NCBI GenBank assembly: GCA_964557375.1
Contig: CAZKZZ010000001.1
Coordinates: forward strand, 1 to 64,000
Direction of reading: 5' to 3'
Source of the DNA: CAZKZZ01 sp964557375
GTDB taxonomy: Bacteria; Spirochaetota; Spirochaetia; SPDA01; CAZJBZ01
Length of the DNA: 64,000 nucleotides
A model generated the notes under the pieces. That model did no database searches, was not told where the DNA came from, and worked only from the letters and a program-made list of their open reading frames with translations. Shown here piece by piece: positions 8,975 to 16,745 of the stretch. Each line of letters starts with the position of its first letter. Within the stretch, counting starts at the first letter, position 1. The position numbers and the translations under genes were made by a program.

Positions 8975-10405
8975 TTACACCTTTCTCGAAAAGAGCGGGA
9001 TGCGGTGATCCCCGAACAGGCGTCTTACAAAAAGCGGTACTGCACCGGGGAAGAGGCCTGAAAATAGAAAAAGTGAACACACTACTACCGCGGCTGCCGC
9101 CGCTGTACTCCGCTCTTCTCCGGTAAGCAGGTTGATGTGCGGGACCGACGCACTCGCGGATGCAATCGAGAAAATCACTCTGTTAATCAGCCCCATAAAC
9201 AGCGCGGCAACGTGCAGCAGTATCCCGCCCGGAAGTAATAACGAAACCATCCCAAAAACCATAAAAAGGGTAACCAGCGGGGCAAGAAAAAGAGACGCCC
9301 CGATTCCTACCGGGTACACCGTACCGAATTCCACGGCAATAAGCGGAGTAACGGCAAGCTGTGCCCCGAAAGAAGCTGCCAAAGGCAGTACTATCGGCGC
9401 GGGTATAAAACGTACCAGCTTGTTAGAAACCTTCTTACCAACAGCTAAAATGCCGGCAAGAGCGAGAAACGATAGTTTAAAGGAGAGGGTATGCAGAGAA
9501 CCCGGATAAACCAACGCGAGAATGATAAATGCAGTTATGAGTATGATAGGGCCGCTGATACGTCTTCCTCTAAGAAGTCCGAGTCCGATAAGAAAAAACA
9601 TAACTGCAGCCCTCAGCAGAGACGGCTTGAGCCCCACAATAAAGACATAACAGATCACTACAAACACGGCGAAGATAAAAGCTCCCCTTTTACCTATGAG
9701 AGGAAGGAGTATGAGCGAGATGACACCGGTTATTATCCCCAAATGCATACCGGAGAGGGCCAATAGATGTACGGCCCCGGATTTTCTAAACAGAGCAACT
9801 TCCTGCTCCGACAAATCATCCCGCAAGCCGAGAAACAAAGCTTGAAAAAGCGAACCGCTCTCGGAAGGAAGCCTTTCAATCCGCTCGAGGAGTATGTTCT
9901 GAATGTTTCCTCGGTAGAGGAAAAGAGTATCGGGGGGAGTTACTTCTGTTATCGTGCCGGAACGTTTAAAGGCGATCCAGCCTCCGTCTCTGTCATCTCT
10001 TACAATTTCAGCGGGAACTGAAATGACCGATCCCCACTGCCGTTTTTTCGAGTCTTCAGCAAAGAGAGGGAGGACCCCTGAAGCGGAAACTTTTGTCCCA
10101 TATTTGTCCGTAACAGAGGTTAACCGGAGCGTATAAAGCATGGTTCCCGAATCGAGCCTTCTTCCGTCTTCGGTTAGTTTACCGGTTACTGATGTTACAG
10201 TGTGTATAGGCACTCCTGTGTAGAGCACGTTCCTCACCTGCATGAGTGCGGATATTCCGCTGAAGAGGACCCCGACACTCAAACAGAGCAATACCAATCC
10301 TGTTCTCTGAACCGCTTTTTGGTAAAAAACCAATGATTCCCGAGAAACGAAGAGTACGATTCCCAATGCTGCTAGAGGAAGGGAGAGTATTAAAGCGAGA
10401 TGCAA
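8975..10405 (-). CDS. comEC: ComEC/Rec2-family DNA-uptake channel protein
   Basis: Polytopic inner-membrane protein of the ComEC/Rec2 family, the channel for single-stranded DNA in natural transformation. An N-terminal DUF4131-like beta domain (about residues 60-160) follows the first helices. The competence domain has SGAVHLLALSGMHLGIITG near residue 210 and about eight hydrophobic helices. The C-terminal metallo-beta-lactamase domain of long ComEC proteins is absent. The annotated TTG at 10405 is simply the first standard start. The same frame stays open upstream to the end of the HEAT gene and encodes a convincing first membrane helix (for example AAIALPIGICVYIIPDIG). The true start may therefore be non-canonical or lost to a sequence error. 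No comEA or pilus genes are near. Confidence 0.85.
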   Translation of the reverse strand: MHLALILSLPLAALGIVLFVSRESLVFYQKAVQRTGLVLLCLSVGVLFSGISALMQVRNVLYTGVPIHTVTSVTGKLTEDGRRLDSGTMLYTLRLTSVTDKYGTKVSASGVLPLFAEDSKKRQWGSVISVPAEIVRDDRDGGWIAFKRSGTITEVTPPDTLFLYRGNIQNILLERIERLPSESGSLFQALFLGLRDDLSEQEVALFRKSGAVHLLALSGMHLGIITGVISLILLPLIGKRGAFIFAVFVVICYVFIVGLKPSLLRAAVMFFLIGLGLLRGRRISGPIILITAFIILALVYPGSLHTLSFKLSFLALAGILAVGKKVSNKLVRFIPAPIVLPLAASFGAQLAVTPLIAVEFGTVYPVGIGASLFLAPLVTLFMVFGMVSLLLPGGILLHVAALFMGLINRVIFSIASASASVPHINLLTGEERSTAAAAAVVVCSLFLFSGLFPGAVPLFVRRLFGDHRIPLFSRKV

Positions 10406-10526
10406 AACGGACAGCCCGATATCCGGGATTATATATACACATATTCCGATTGGAAGAGCAATAGCTGCAGGGAAAATCCACTCGCCGCCGGTCCGCGGAA
10501 CCGATACACCGTGCTGATTACGTATC

Positions 10527-11732
10527 TCAACTCCGTTTGAGATTGTTAAACGCCTCCTTAGCAGCCTTTCTAACTGTGGAGGAAAAATTGAGATATTGCG
10601 TGTAGAGCAGATTGTCTGCCGCGATCCTGTCGCCCAATATCCCGAGGTTTCTCACTACCGCTAAAACCACTTGTTCGTCCACAGGCCGCTCATTTTCTTT
10701 ATATTGGTTCAACAACCCTAGATACAGGTTTAAACGCTCTGCTGCTTCATGAGTTCCCATAGCCCCGAGACAGGCGATAGCTTCCAAAAAATTTGTTTTA
10801 GATACAAGACCCCGGTCGTATTCGACAACGATTTCGTTAAAGTGCTTAATAACCAGAGGAGTTGCTTTTGACCATTTCCGCTCCGTGAGGGTGTTCACCG
10901 CTACATACCGCAGTTCTCTCATACTCTCTTTTTCTACAGAAGCGGGATTCGTGGAGACCCCCACTTCGAGTGCCTTCTCCGCTATGAGTCCTTTCTCATC
11001 CTCAGAAAGTTCACCGCTGTCGAAGGCCATGCGGAGTGCGGCAAGTTTATCTGATGCAGGGTTTTTTTCTACGACCCTGATAAGCATTTCTTGAAAATCA
11101 CCCTCCATAGTCTTTAACGCTTCTCGTGCTTTGTTAGTGACTTCTTCAGAATAATTGAGGGTCATTGTCGTAAAAACGATTGGAAAAGAGTTTTCCGAGC
11201 CGATTTTCCCCAGGGTGGTGACACATTCCCCGATAACCTGTAAATCGGGCTGTCTATTGGCCTGAAAGAGACTGTTTTGCCGCGAAAGCCACGCGTTGAT
11301 CTGTTCGATAAGCCTCTCGTCCCCTTCCGCTATTTCACCTAACGAGTTCAACACCGCAACTCTGACCGTCGTTCCGGTATCGATCTCGAATAGATCCCAG
11401 ATTTTATAACGCGCGGGGGCATACTGCGATATACCGATAAGCTGTGTCGACAGGACAGACAACTGCCGAATCATGGGGTCCGTAGCTAATAGGTCCTGAT
11501 TATCTAAAACGAAATCTAATGCTTTTTCGTAGAGCGGCCCCATGTTCGCGCCCTCGACATCTTTCGCATCTTTTAAAATTTGAATTTTGGTCTGCAGGCT
11601 TGCTCTGGCAAAATTGCGCAGGTAGGAGCTCACAATTGGATCAACTTCCGAACTGTCCCCATTTTCTTGGGATAGCAGGGGGGCGGTTAGTATACATATA
11701 AACAGGACCACGATAAACGGCGTTTTCCTCAT
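10527..11732 (-). CDS. Secreted HEAT-repeat protein 1
   Basis: A 401-residue protein with a signal peptide (residues 1-21, ending APLLSQ) and an all-helical body. Repeats such as TTVRVAVLNSLGEIAEGDER, QVIGECVTTLGKIGSE and QVVLAVVRNLGILGDRIAAD fit the HEAT/PBS-lyase type, which makes curved binding surfaces. It should act in the periplasm. It resembles the next upstream gene (11836-13041) in length (401 residues each), signal peptide and repeat style, so the two are probably tandem paralogues. ATG at 11732 has a GGAG site, and a good promoter lies in the gap between the two genes. Function unknown. Confidence 0.8.
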   Translation of the reverse strand: MRKTPFIVVLFICILTAPLLSQENGDSSEVDPIVSSYLRNFARASLQTKIQILKDAKDVEGANMGPLYEKALDFVLDNQDLLATDPMIRQLSVLSTQLIGISQYAPARYKIWDLFEIDTGTTVRVAVLNSLGEIAEGDERLIEQINAWLSRQNSLFQANRQPDLQVIGECVTTLGKIGSENSFPIVFTTMTLNYSEEVTNKAREALKTMEGDFQEMLIRVVEKNPASDKLAALRMAFDSGELSEDEKGLIAEKALEVGVSTNPASVEKESMRELRYVAVNTLTERKWSKATPLVIKHFNEIVVEYDRGLVSKTNFLEAIACLGAMGTHEAAERLNLYLGLLNQYKENERPVDEQVVLAVVRNLGILGDRIAADNLLYTQYLNFSSTVRKAAKEAFNNLKRS

Positions 11733-11777
11733 TCCCTTCTCCTCGATATTTAAAATCTACATCTCCACCTACTCATC

Positions 11778-11806
11778 ATAATATGATTGAGAAAAAAATA
11801 AATCAA
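11778..11806 (-). promoter_or_regulatory. Putative promoter for HEAT1-comEC-ksgA
   Basis: On the minus strand TTGATT and TATTAT (5 of 6 consensus) are 17 bases apart, in an AT-rich 103-bp gap between the two HEAT genes. This suggests that the downstream group can be transcribed independently of HEAT2. Confidence 0.55.
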
Positions 11807-11835
11807 GGAAATATTTAGAATTATGTCGCCGTCCC

Positions 11836-13041
11836 CTATTGCAGTTTTTGCAGTGCCTCTTCAGCTAGCCGTATAACGGAGTTGTCCCAGAAATCAGTCG
11901 TCGTGATGATCATAAGCTCTTCGATTCCAACTGGTGACCCGATATTGCCGAGTGCAATAACCGCGGCTTTCGCGATTCTCAATGATTCGGTTGCCCGAAA
12001 CTCCCGTCTTTCAGTCAGATAGGCGAGAAAATCGGAGACAATTCGGGCAGCCTGGTCGGAAGAAAAGGAGCCCAAGGTGTTGAGCAAATTGAGCATCTCA
12101 TCTTCATCGTAAATCCGGTCTTTACGGTATCCCAAGAGCATCTCCTCCATAACGGGGAGCGCGGACTGGTCTTTTTCGGGAAGATTCCTGATTGCAGTAA
12201 GGGAGCGGATCCTCAACTCTTTTGCCTGCATTCGTTCCGTCTTGTTTTTAGGAAAATTACGAATGCTCTCTTTGAAGGCAAGGGACGCTAAGGCTGCTTT
12301 TTGGGATTCAGGCGCATTTGATTCGAGTCCTGCTTCAAGGGCTTGGGTTTTTATCTCGAAACCGGATTCATCGACAATGATCTCTGAAAGCTGATCAGTA
12401 GGATCTTCTACCACAACTGTTAATGCCTCTTCCGCTTCTTTTTTTACTCTGCTCTCACCTGAATACCAGCCGGTCGAAGCAAAGAACAACGGTTTGTACC
12501 CTGCAGGATGTTTCATCCTCTCCAGAGCGAGAACGAGCGAATAAGCAATAATTTCATTTTTTCTCTGGTTTTCAATTTGATCATAATTAAAGTTTATATT
12601 GCGCAGCATCATCGCCAGTTCCTCGGCGTACTCCCGTGCTCCCATTTTTCCAAGCGCAAGGATCGCTTCTCCTTTGAGGAAAGGGTCCTCTACCGACTGG
12701 ACGACTTCCCATACATACCGGGATGTCTCAGATGCTTTGAGTCTGCCCAACTCTTTGACAACCATTTTTGCCATCTCTGTAGCGAGCTCTCTCTCGGTAG
12801 TACTCTTCGGGTTGCGCAGATCATCGATTCTTTCAATCAATGCTTCTTGGAGAACAGGGATCATATCTCGAGAGTGTTGTTCAACGATATTCATCAGAAT
12901 CTGCTGTTTCTGATTAAGGGTCGAAGCTCGGTCGTAGAGACGAGACCAGACCGCCGAGACTTCATTTTGACCAAACAGCGGCGAGACAATGAAAAAGAGT
13001 AATAGTGAGATAATTACAAATTTGGATTTTCCTGTATTCAT
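11836..13041 (-). CDS. Secreted HEAT-repeat protein 2
   Basis: A 401-residue protein with a signal peptide (residues 1-25, ending SPLFGQ). Helical repeats include DPFLKGEAILALGKMGAREY and KAAVIALGNIGSPVGIEEL, which carry the ALGNIG/ALGKMG signature of HEAT-type repeats. A conserved-looking ending EEALQKLQ parallels the KEAFNNLKRS end of HEAT protein 1. Periplasmic location expected. Start at 13041 is preceded by TAGGAATG. The YD-repeat-like lipoprotein gene ends 15 nt upstream, so PilZ-lipoprotein-HEAT2 may form one unit. I see no catalytic motif, and the role is probably scaffold or adaptor. Confidence 0.8.
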   Translation of the reverse strand: MNTGKSKFVIISLLLFFIVSPLFGQNEVSAVWSRLYDRASTLNQKQQILMNIVEQHSRDMIPVLQEALIERIDDLRNPKSTTERELATEMAKMVVKELGRLKASETSRYVWEVVQSVEDPFLKGEAILALGKMGAREYAEELAMMLRNINFNYDQIENQRKNEIIAYSLVLALERMKHPAGYKPLFFASTGWYSGESRVKKEAEEALTVVVEDPTDQLSEIIVDESGFEIKTQALEAGLESNAPESQKAALASLAFKESIRNFPKNKTERMQAKELRIRSLTAIRNLPEKDQSALPVMEEMLLGYRKDRIYDEDEMLNLLNTLGSFSSDQAARIVSDFLAYLTERREFRATESLRIAKAAVIALGNIGSPVGIEELMIITTTDFWDNSVIRLAEEALQKLQ

Positions 13042-13056
13042 ACCGTCATTCCTAGA

Positions 13057-13953
13057 TTAATTGTTGGTCGATGTTACCGTTTCTCTGGTGATGTAATCCC
13101 GAGAAACTCGTTCCTGGACCGCTCCGCTCGCATTCAAATACACAATTTCAATCGGCTTATCACCTTCGCCGTACGTATACACTACTTTTCTTTTCACGGA
13201 GCCGTTAGCTCTGTGAATAATTTCCGTTACGAGATTTCCATTGTTATATTCATAGGTAACAAAACCTTCCAGATCACCGTCTGCATCGAACTCCGATTTT
13301 TTGACCGGATTACCGTTCGAATACTCGATTTCGAAGTAGACATCTAAGTCCCCGGAAGGAGTATAGGTTTCTATCCCGGTGTTATTGCCATCCTCCCATT
13401 CATATTCCGTATAAGAGAGAAGTGCCCCGTTACCGCTGAAAATGCTCCATTTTGTTTTATGACCCATGCTGTCATATTCGTAGGTTGATTTCGATTGAAG
13501 CTTTCCTTCACTATCGTAGAGAGTATCTTCTATGAGATTGCCATCATTGTCATATTCATATATATGGTACTTCCGGAGTTCGCCGGTACCGTTAAAGGTC
13601 GACAGTTTTGATAATTGTCCGTTGCTGTAGGCATACTCCTTCCGTTCCTGGAGCTGGTTTTCAGCATTAAAACGCTCAGAGGAGAGCCTTTTTATTCCGT
13701 CATCCGCATAGGTGTATACTGTATATTCATCGAGTATTCCGTCCGCGAAGTAAGAGTTTACTCTTTTCAGCAGATAAATGGTCACAATTTTCTCTTCCGG
13801 CTCTTCTTTTTCTTCTTTTACGCTTGTCTGTTTTTCTTCAGTCTCGGTTTCTTCGGTTTTTTCGACGGTTTCTACAGGTTCTTTCTCGGTTGTAGCACAT
13901 CCGAAGAATGCCAGCACAATCGAGAGAACACAGCACAATCTCAATATTTGCAT
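13057..13953 (-). CDS. Lipoprotein with YD/RHS-like repeats
   Basis: A 298-residue predicted lipoprotein. The start at 13953 is chosen because AAGGAG stands upstream and the signal sequence begins at once (MQILRLCCVLSIVLAFFGC). The lipobox is FFGC with Cys19. A linker of alternating Glu/Lys/Thr (about 20-60) is followed by about nine repeats of roughly 20 residues with a core like YEYDNDGNLIEDTLYDSEG. They resemble the YD repeats of RHS proteins and the MORN-like antitoxin-type repeats of spirochaete and Bacteroides lipoproteins. There is no toxin domain. It likely forms a beta-sheet scaffold at a membrane surface in the periplasm. Function unknown. Confidence 0.75.
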   Translation of the reverse strand: MQILRLCCVLSIVLAFFGCATTEKEPVETVEKTEETETEEKQTSVKEEKEEPEEKIVTIYLLKRVNSYFADGILDEYTVYTYADDGIKRLSSERFNAENQLQERKEYAYSNGQLSKLSTFNGTGELRKYHIYEYDNDGNLIEDTLYDSEGKLQSKSTYEYDSMGHKTKWSIFSGNGALLSYTEYEWEDGNNTGIETYTPSGDLDVYFEIEYSNGNPVKKSEFDADGDLEGFVTYEYNNGNLVTEIIHRANGSVKRKVVYTYGEGDKPIEIVYLNASGAVQERVSRDYITRETVTSTNN

Positions 13954-14054
13954 CAGTAATACTCTCCTTAAGTAGTAAGTGGGGCAATTATATTTTATGA
14001 TATCCATGAGTTTCAACCCCAATGACAATCGGGGGGAGACAGTGTGAATGGGGG

Positions 14055-15089
14055 CTATCTTCTCTTTTTAGTATTTTTCTGTTCTTCGGCGCGTTCACCA
14101 AAGAGGTCGTATACATAGGAGAGAATCGTGTTCTTGGTTGAAGGACTTGGAGCAACCGCCTGCATGTGGAGGATCGATTGGTTTTTTTTCTGGTTATAGT
14201 TTATGCCTTTTACAACACCGCACATGACGACGGGGCTCTTCAATAAACTGGTCTGTACTTTAATGGGTAACCCCACCTTGGCTTTGCCGCCGATAAGAAT
14301 AGCTGCTCCGTCTTCAGAGATATCCATCAATCGGCACCGCAAACCGCCGGTTTTCTCTTCGAGTTCATTGGATGCTTCGATTGTCTTCAAGGGATAGAGA
14401 TAAGCAGGCCTGTTCGTTGCCGCTCTGATCGAGCCCCGTTTCTGACTACGGATGAGATTATCCGAATGAGCTAAATGCAGGATGGGATACTTTCGATCAT
14501 AATAATCTTCTAATACTTTGGATTCGAATACATAACCGGCATCTTCAGCTCTCCAGAAGTAGACATTGATCCGTTTACCTTTCCAGTTGAATCCGGGAGG
14601 AAGTTTTCCCCCCTTCGGATAGGAGATTGCTAAATATTTCCTCAAATTTTCCACGACACTGGAGTGAAACGGGTTTCCGCCATTGAGAGAAATCTTCAAT
14701 TTTTGGTGCGGGGTAATTTTACGTGTGGTTTTTATCCCCAGTTTGTATTTTGGCAGATTAAACTCCACCTGTTTTCTAAAATCAAACAATTTGGAGAGAA
14801 AAAGCACATTGTCGGGGTTCTTCTCTTTTCCTTTTGCTCTTAGGTTTACGATGATTCCTCGGATAGACCTGTCCAGTGTCTTGATGGACCAGAAGAGGGA
14901 CAGCGGATTTTCCAGGCGGTTTTCGACTGCAACTTTTCGAAGAAGATTTACTTCCTTAAAGGAGAAGCCTGACTCTCTGCCCCGGACATAAAACTTGAGC
15001 CAGGGGAAACTTCCCCCGCCGAGTTTTCGTAGAACAATAACAGAGACTGCAAGTAATCCGGCAATAACCGCGAGGATAATGATCCACAT
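14055..15089 (-). CDS. Membrane-anchored PilZ-domain c-di-GMP receptor
   Basis: A 344-residue protein. One N-terminal helix (residues 2-20) anchors it to the inner membrane, and a basic cytoplasmic region (20-200) follows. The C-terminal PilZ domain carries both binding motifs: KRGSIR (RxxxR, near residue 215) and DISEDG (DxSxxG, near 253). It should therefore bind cyclic di-GMP. In spirochaetes such proteins affect flagellar motility and virulence, but no flagellar genes are in this window. The arrangement resembles the longer spirochaetal PilZ proteins rather than a bare PilZ unit. No ribosome site precedes the ATG, and a promoter-like pair ends only 7 bases away, so the mRNA may be leaderless. 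Confidence 0.88.
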   Translation of the reverse strand: MWIIILAVIAGLLAVSVIVLRKLGGGSFPWLKFYVRGRESGFSFKEVNLLRKVAVENRLENPLSLFWSIKTLDRSIRGIIVNLRAKGKEKNPDNVLFLSKLFDFRKQVEFNLPKYKLGIKTTRKITPHQKLKISLNGGNPFHSSVVENLRKYLAISYPKGGKLPPGFNWKGKRINVYFWRAEDAGYVFESKVLEDYYDRKYPILHLAHSDNLIRSQKRGSIRAATNRPAYLYPLKTIEASNELEEKTGGLRCRLMDISEDGAAILIGGKAKVGLPIKVQTSLLKSPVVMCGVVKGINYNQKKNQSILHMQAVAPSPSTKNTILSYVYDLFGERAEEQKNTKKRR

Positions 15090-15096
15090 ATATTAA

Positions 15097-15125
15097 ATTA
15101 TCGTCATCCTTTATAGAAACATCAA
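15097..15125 (-). promoter_or_regulatory. Putative promoter of the PilZ gene (possibly leaderless)
   Basis: TTGATG and GATAAT (5 of 6) are 17 bases apart on the minus strand. The -10 element is only about five bases before the ATG at 15089, so the transcript would begin at or next to the start codon. Confidence 0.35.
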
Positions 15126-15146
15126 TATTTTGATTACAAAAAATCC

Positions 15147-15175
15147 TTGGTACACTGGCCCAGTATAGAGATAAT
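15147..15175 (+). promoter_or_regulatory. Putative promoter of the CPBP protease gene
   Basis: TTGGTA and GATAAT (5 of 6) are separated by 17 bases. The start codon follows 24 bases after the -10 element with no clear ribosome site. It is divergent from the PilZ gene promoter. Confidence 0.45.
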
Positions 15176-15198
15176 ACAGTATACTTCGAATATACAAA

Positions 15199-15975
15199 AT
15201 GTGCAAATTCAATAATTTTCGACAAAATTGGACTCTCGGCTATCTTCTCGAGCCGGTCATTTTTTTTGCTGCTTTTTTTCTTCCCGGCTACATTTCTCAG
15301 GGGCGGCCGATCAGTCCCGATCTGTTCAACAGTATCAATTTTAATCTCTTATACATTTCGAGTAGTGTTCCTCAGATTTTGCTGCTTTTCTATGTAATGC
15401 TAATTGGCTTTCCGCACGGGGCCGGGACATCAGCATCAGAAAATGATGCTTCATTGCAGGAACCGTCTCACTCCTCACAAATCTTTGAAAAAGTAGATAA
15501 AAAACTGTCCTTTTACTGTATACGAACTCTTAAAATCCGGGATATTCCGGGGTCACTCGTTGCGGCAGCGGGGATTTTTCTGTTAGTACTGATCATCTCG
15601 CTTATCGGCACGCAGCTCTCCGGCGAATATAGTGAAGCCTTGAAGAACCCCATTACATGGACAATCGAGAATCCGTGGATGTTGCCTCTGGTTTTTCTTA
15701 CCTGTATAGTTACCGGATATCGTGAAGAGATTTTTTTCCGGGCTTATTTTATAAGAAGGTTTGAAATATCGGGGGTTCATCCGGGAGTCGGAGTTGCTGT
15801 CACTACGCTATTATTCAGTTTGGGGCATCTCTATCAGGGGTTTCTCGGATTAGTAGGAACCCTGCTCATCGGTGTTTATTTCGGATTTCTCTTTCTACGA
15901 TTTCGAAACATCCATATGATTGCAATTGCACATGCACTTTTCAATTTTTTCAACCTTCTTATTACATCACTATAA
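15199..15975 (+). CDS. CPBP/CAAX-type intramembrane metalloprotease
   Basis: A 258-residue integral membrane protein of the CPBP (Abi/CAAX prenyl protease) family. The three catalytic motifs are present in order: YREEIFFRAYFIRRF (EExxxR, near residue 174), FSLGHLYQG (FxxxH, near 209) and HALFNFF (HxxxN/D, near 248). About seven hydrophobic helices surround them. Homologues cleave prenylated proteins, act in bacteriocin immunity, or have unknown substrates, and nothing in the neighbourhood decides here. The ATG lacks an obvious ribosome site. It is followed by the TlpA-DsbD pair, about 70 bp away, and may be transcribed separately. Confidence 0.9.
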   Translation: MCKFNNFRQNWTLGYLLEPVIFFAAFFLPGYISQGRPISPDLFNSINFNLLYISSSVPQILLLFYVMLIGFPHGAGTSASENDASLQEPSHSSQIFEKVDKKLSFYCIRTLKIRDIPGSLVAAAGIFLLVLIISLIGTQLSGEYSEALKNPITWTIENPWMLPLVFLTCIVTGYREEIFFRAYFIRRFEISGVHPGVGVAVTTLLFSLGHLYQGFLGLVGTLLIGVYFGFLFLRFRNIHMIAIAHALFNFFNLLITSL

Positions 15976-16046
15976 CTCGGTACGGTTTTTTTGCTTGCTG
16001 AAAAAACAGTTCTTTGTTATGTTAGACAATATAAGGAGTACTATAT

Positions 16047-16733
16047 ATGAAATTTGTATTATATATCATCAGTATTGTTCTTTTGATTACTTCTCCCGCG
16101 TGGAGCGGCGGAAATAAAGAAAACAAAAGCGGGCCTGGTCCTCGCGAGGACCGGCAAATCGAGACTGCACAGGTTGAATCAGAGCAGCCTCTATCGGAGC
16201 AGACTGACTCGGTTCAGACCGGTGGACCTACCCAAACCGAGGACGGGACGGCTGCAGCCCCGATGGACCCACTTCAGAAACAGTTGTACAATCTCGGATT
16301 CCAAATCCCAAAGGAACCGTTTGAAGCTCCCGATTTCACCCTTTCCACGTTCGAGGGAGAAGAAGTGGCGCTCTCTGATTATGATGGGGACATCATATTT
16401 CTCAACTTCTGGGCTACCTGGTGCCCGCCCTGCCGAAAAGAGATGCCTTCGATGCAGACTCTGTATGAGCAGATGGAGGGAAGACCGTTTACCATGCTGG
16501 CAGTCAATCTTCAGGAAGAAAAAGAGACAGTAGAACAATTTATCACCGAAAAAGGATACACGTTTCCTGTTTTACTCGATACTTCCGCTGAGGTGGGTGG
16601 AGCGATGTATGGTGTGCAGAGTATTCCCACAACCTATATCATCAGCAAAGAAGGCGAGATTCTGGCTCGATTAGTGGGAACTCGTGAATGGGACACTGAG
16701 CAAATCCGGAATATATTCAAAGAAATGCTATAA
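16047..16733 (+). CDS. TlpA/ResA-like periplasmic thioredoxin
   Basis: A 228-residue exported thiol oxidoreductase. A signal peptide (about residues 1-21) is followed by a low-complexity linker rich in Gln, Glu, Thr and Pro (22-80) and a thioredoxin fold of the AhpC/TlpA type. The active site is ATWCPPCRK (CxxC near residue 126), and the cis-proline segment is VQSIPTTYII near residue 192. Proteins of this class reduce disulfides in the periplasm, for example in cytochrome c maturation or protein repair. A good AAGGAG site precedes the ATG. The dsbD gene starts 12 nt after the stop, and DsbD is the natural electron donor, so the two make a working pair. Confidence 0.92.
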   Translation: MKFVLYIISIVLLITSPAWSGGNKENKSGPGPREDRQIETAQVESEQPLSEQTDSVQTGGPTQTEDGTAAAPMDPLQKQLYNLGFQIPKEPFEAPDFTLSTFEGEEVALSDYDGDIIFLNFWATWCPPCRKEMPSMQTLYEQMEGRPFTMLAVNLQEEKETVEQFITEKGYTFPVLLDTSAEVGGAMYGVQSIPTTYIISKEGEILARLVGTREWDTEQIRNIFKEML

Positions 16734-16745
16734 AGGGGCAGAAAA

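Noticed and set aside
8115..9080. Longer version of KsgA starting at 9080
   Set aside because: The extra 38 residues lie within comEC and are not conserved; the ATG at 8966 fits the family.
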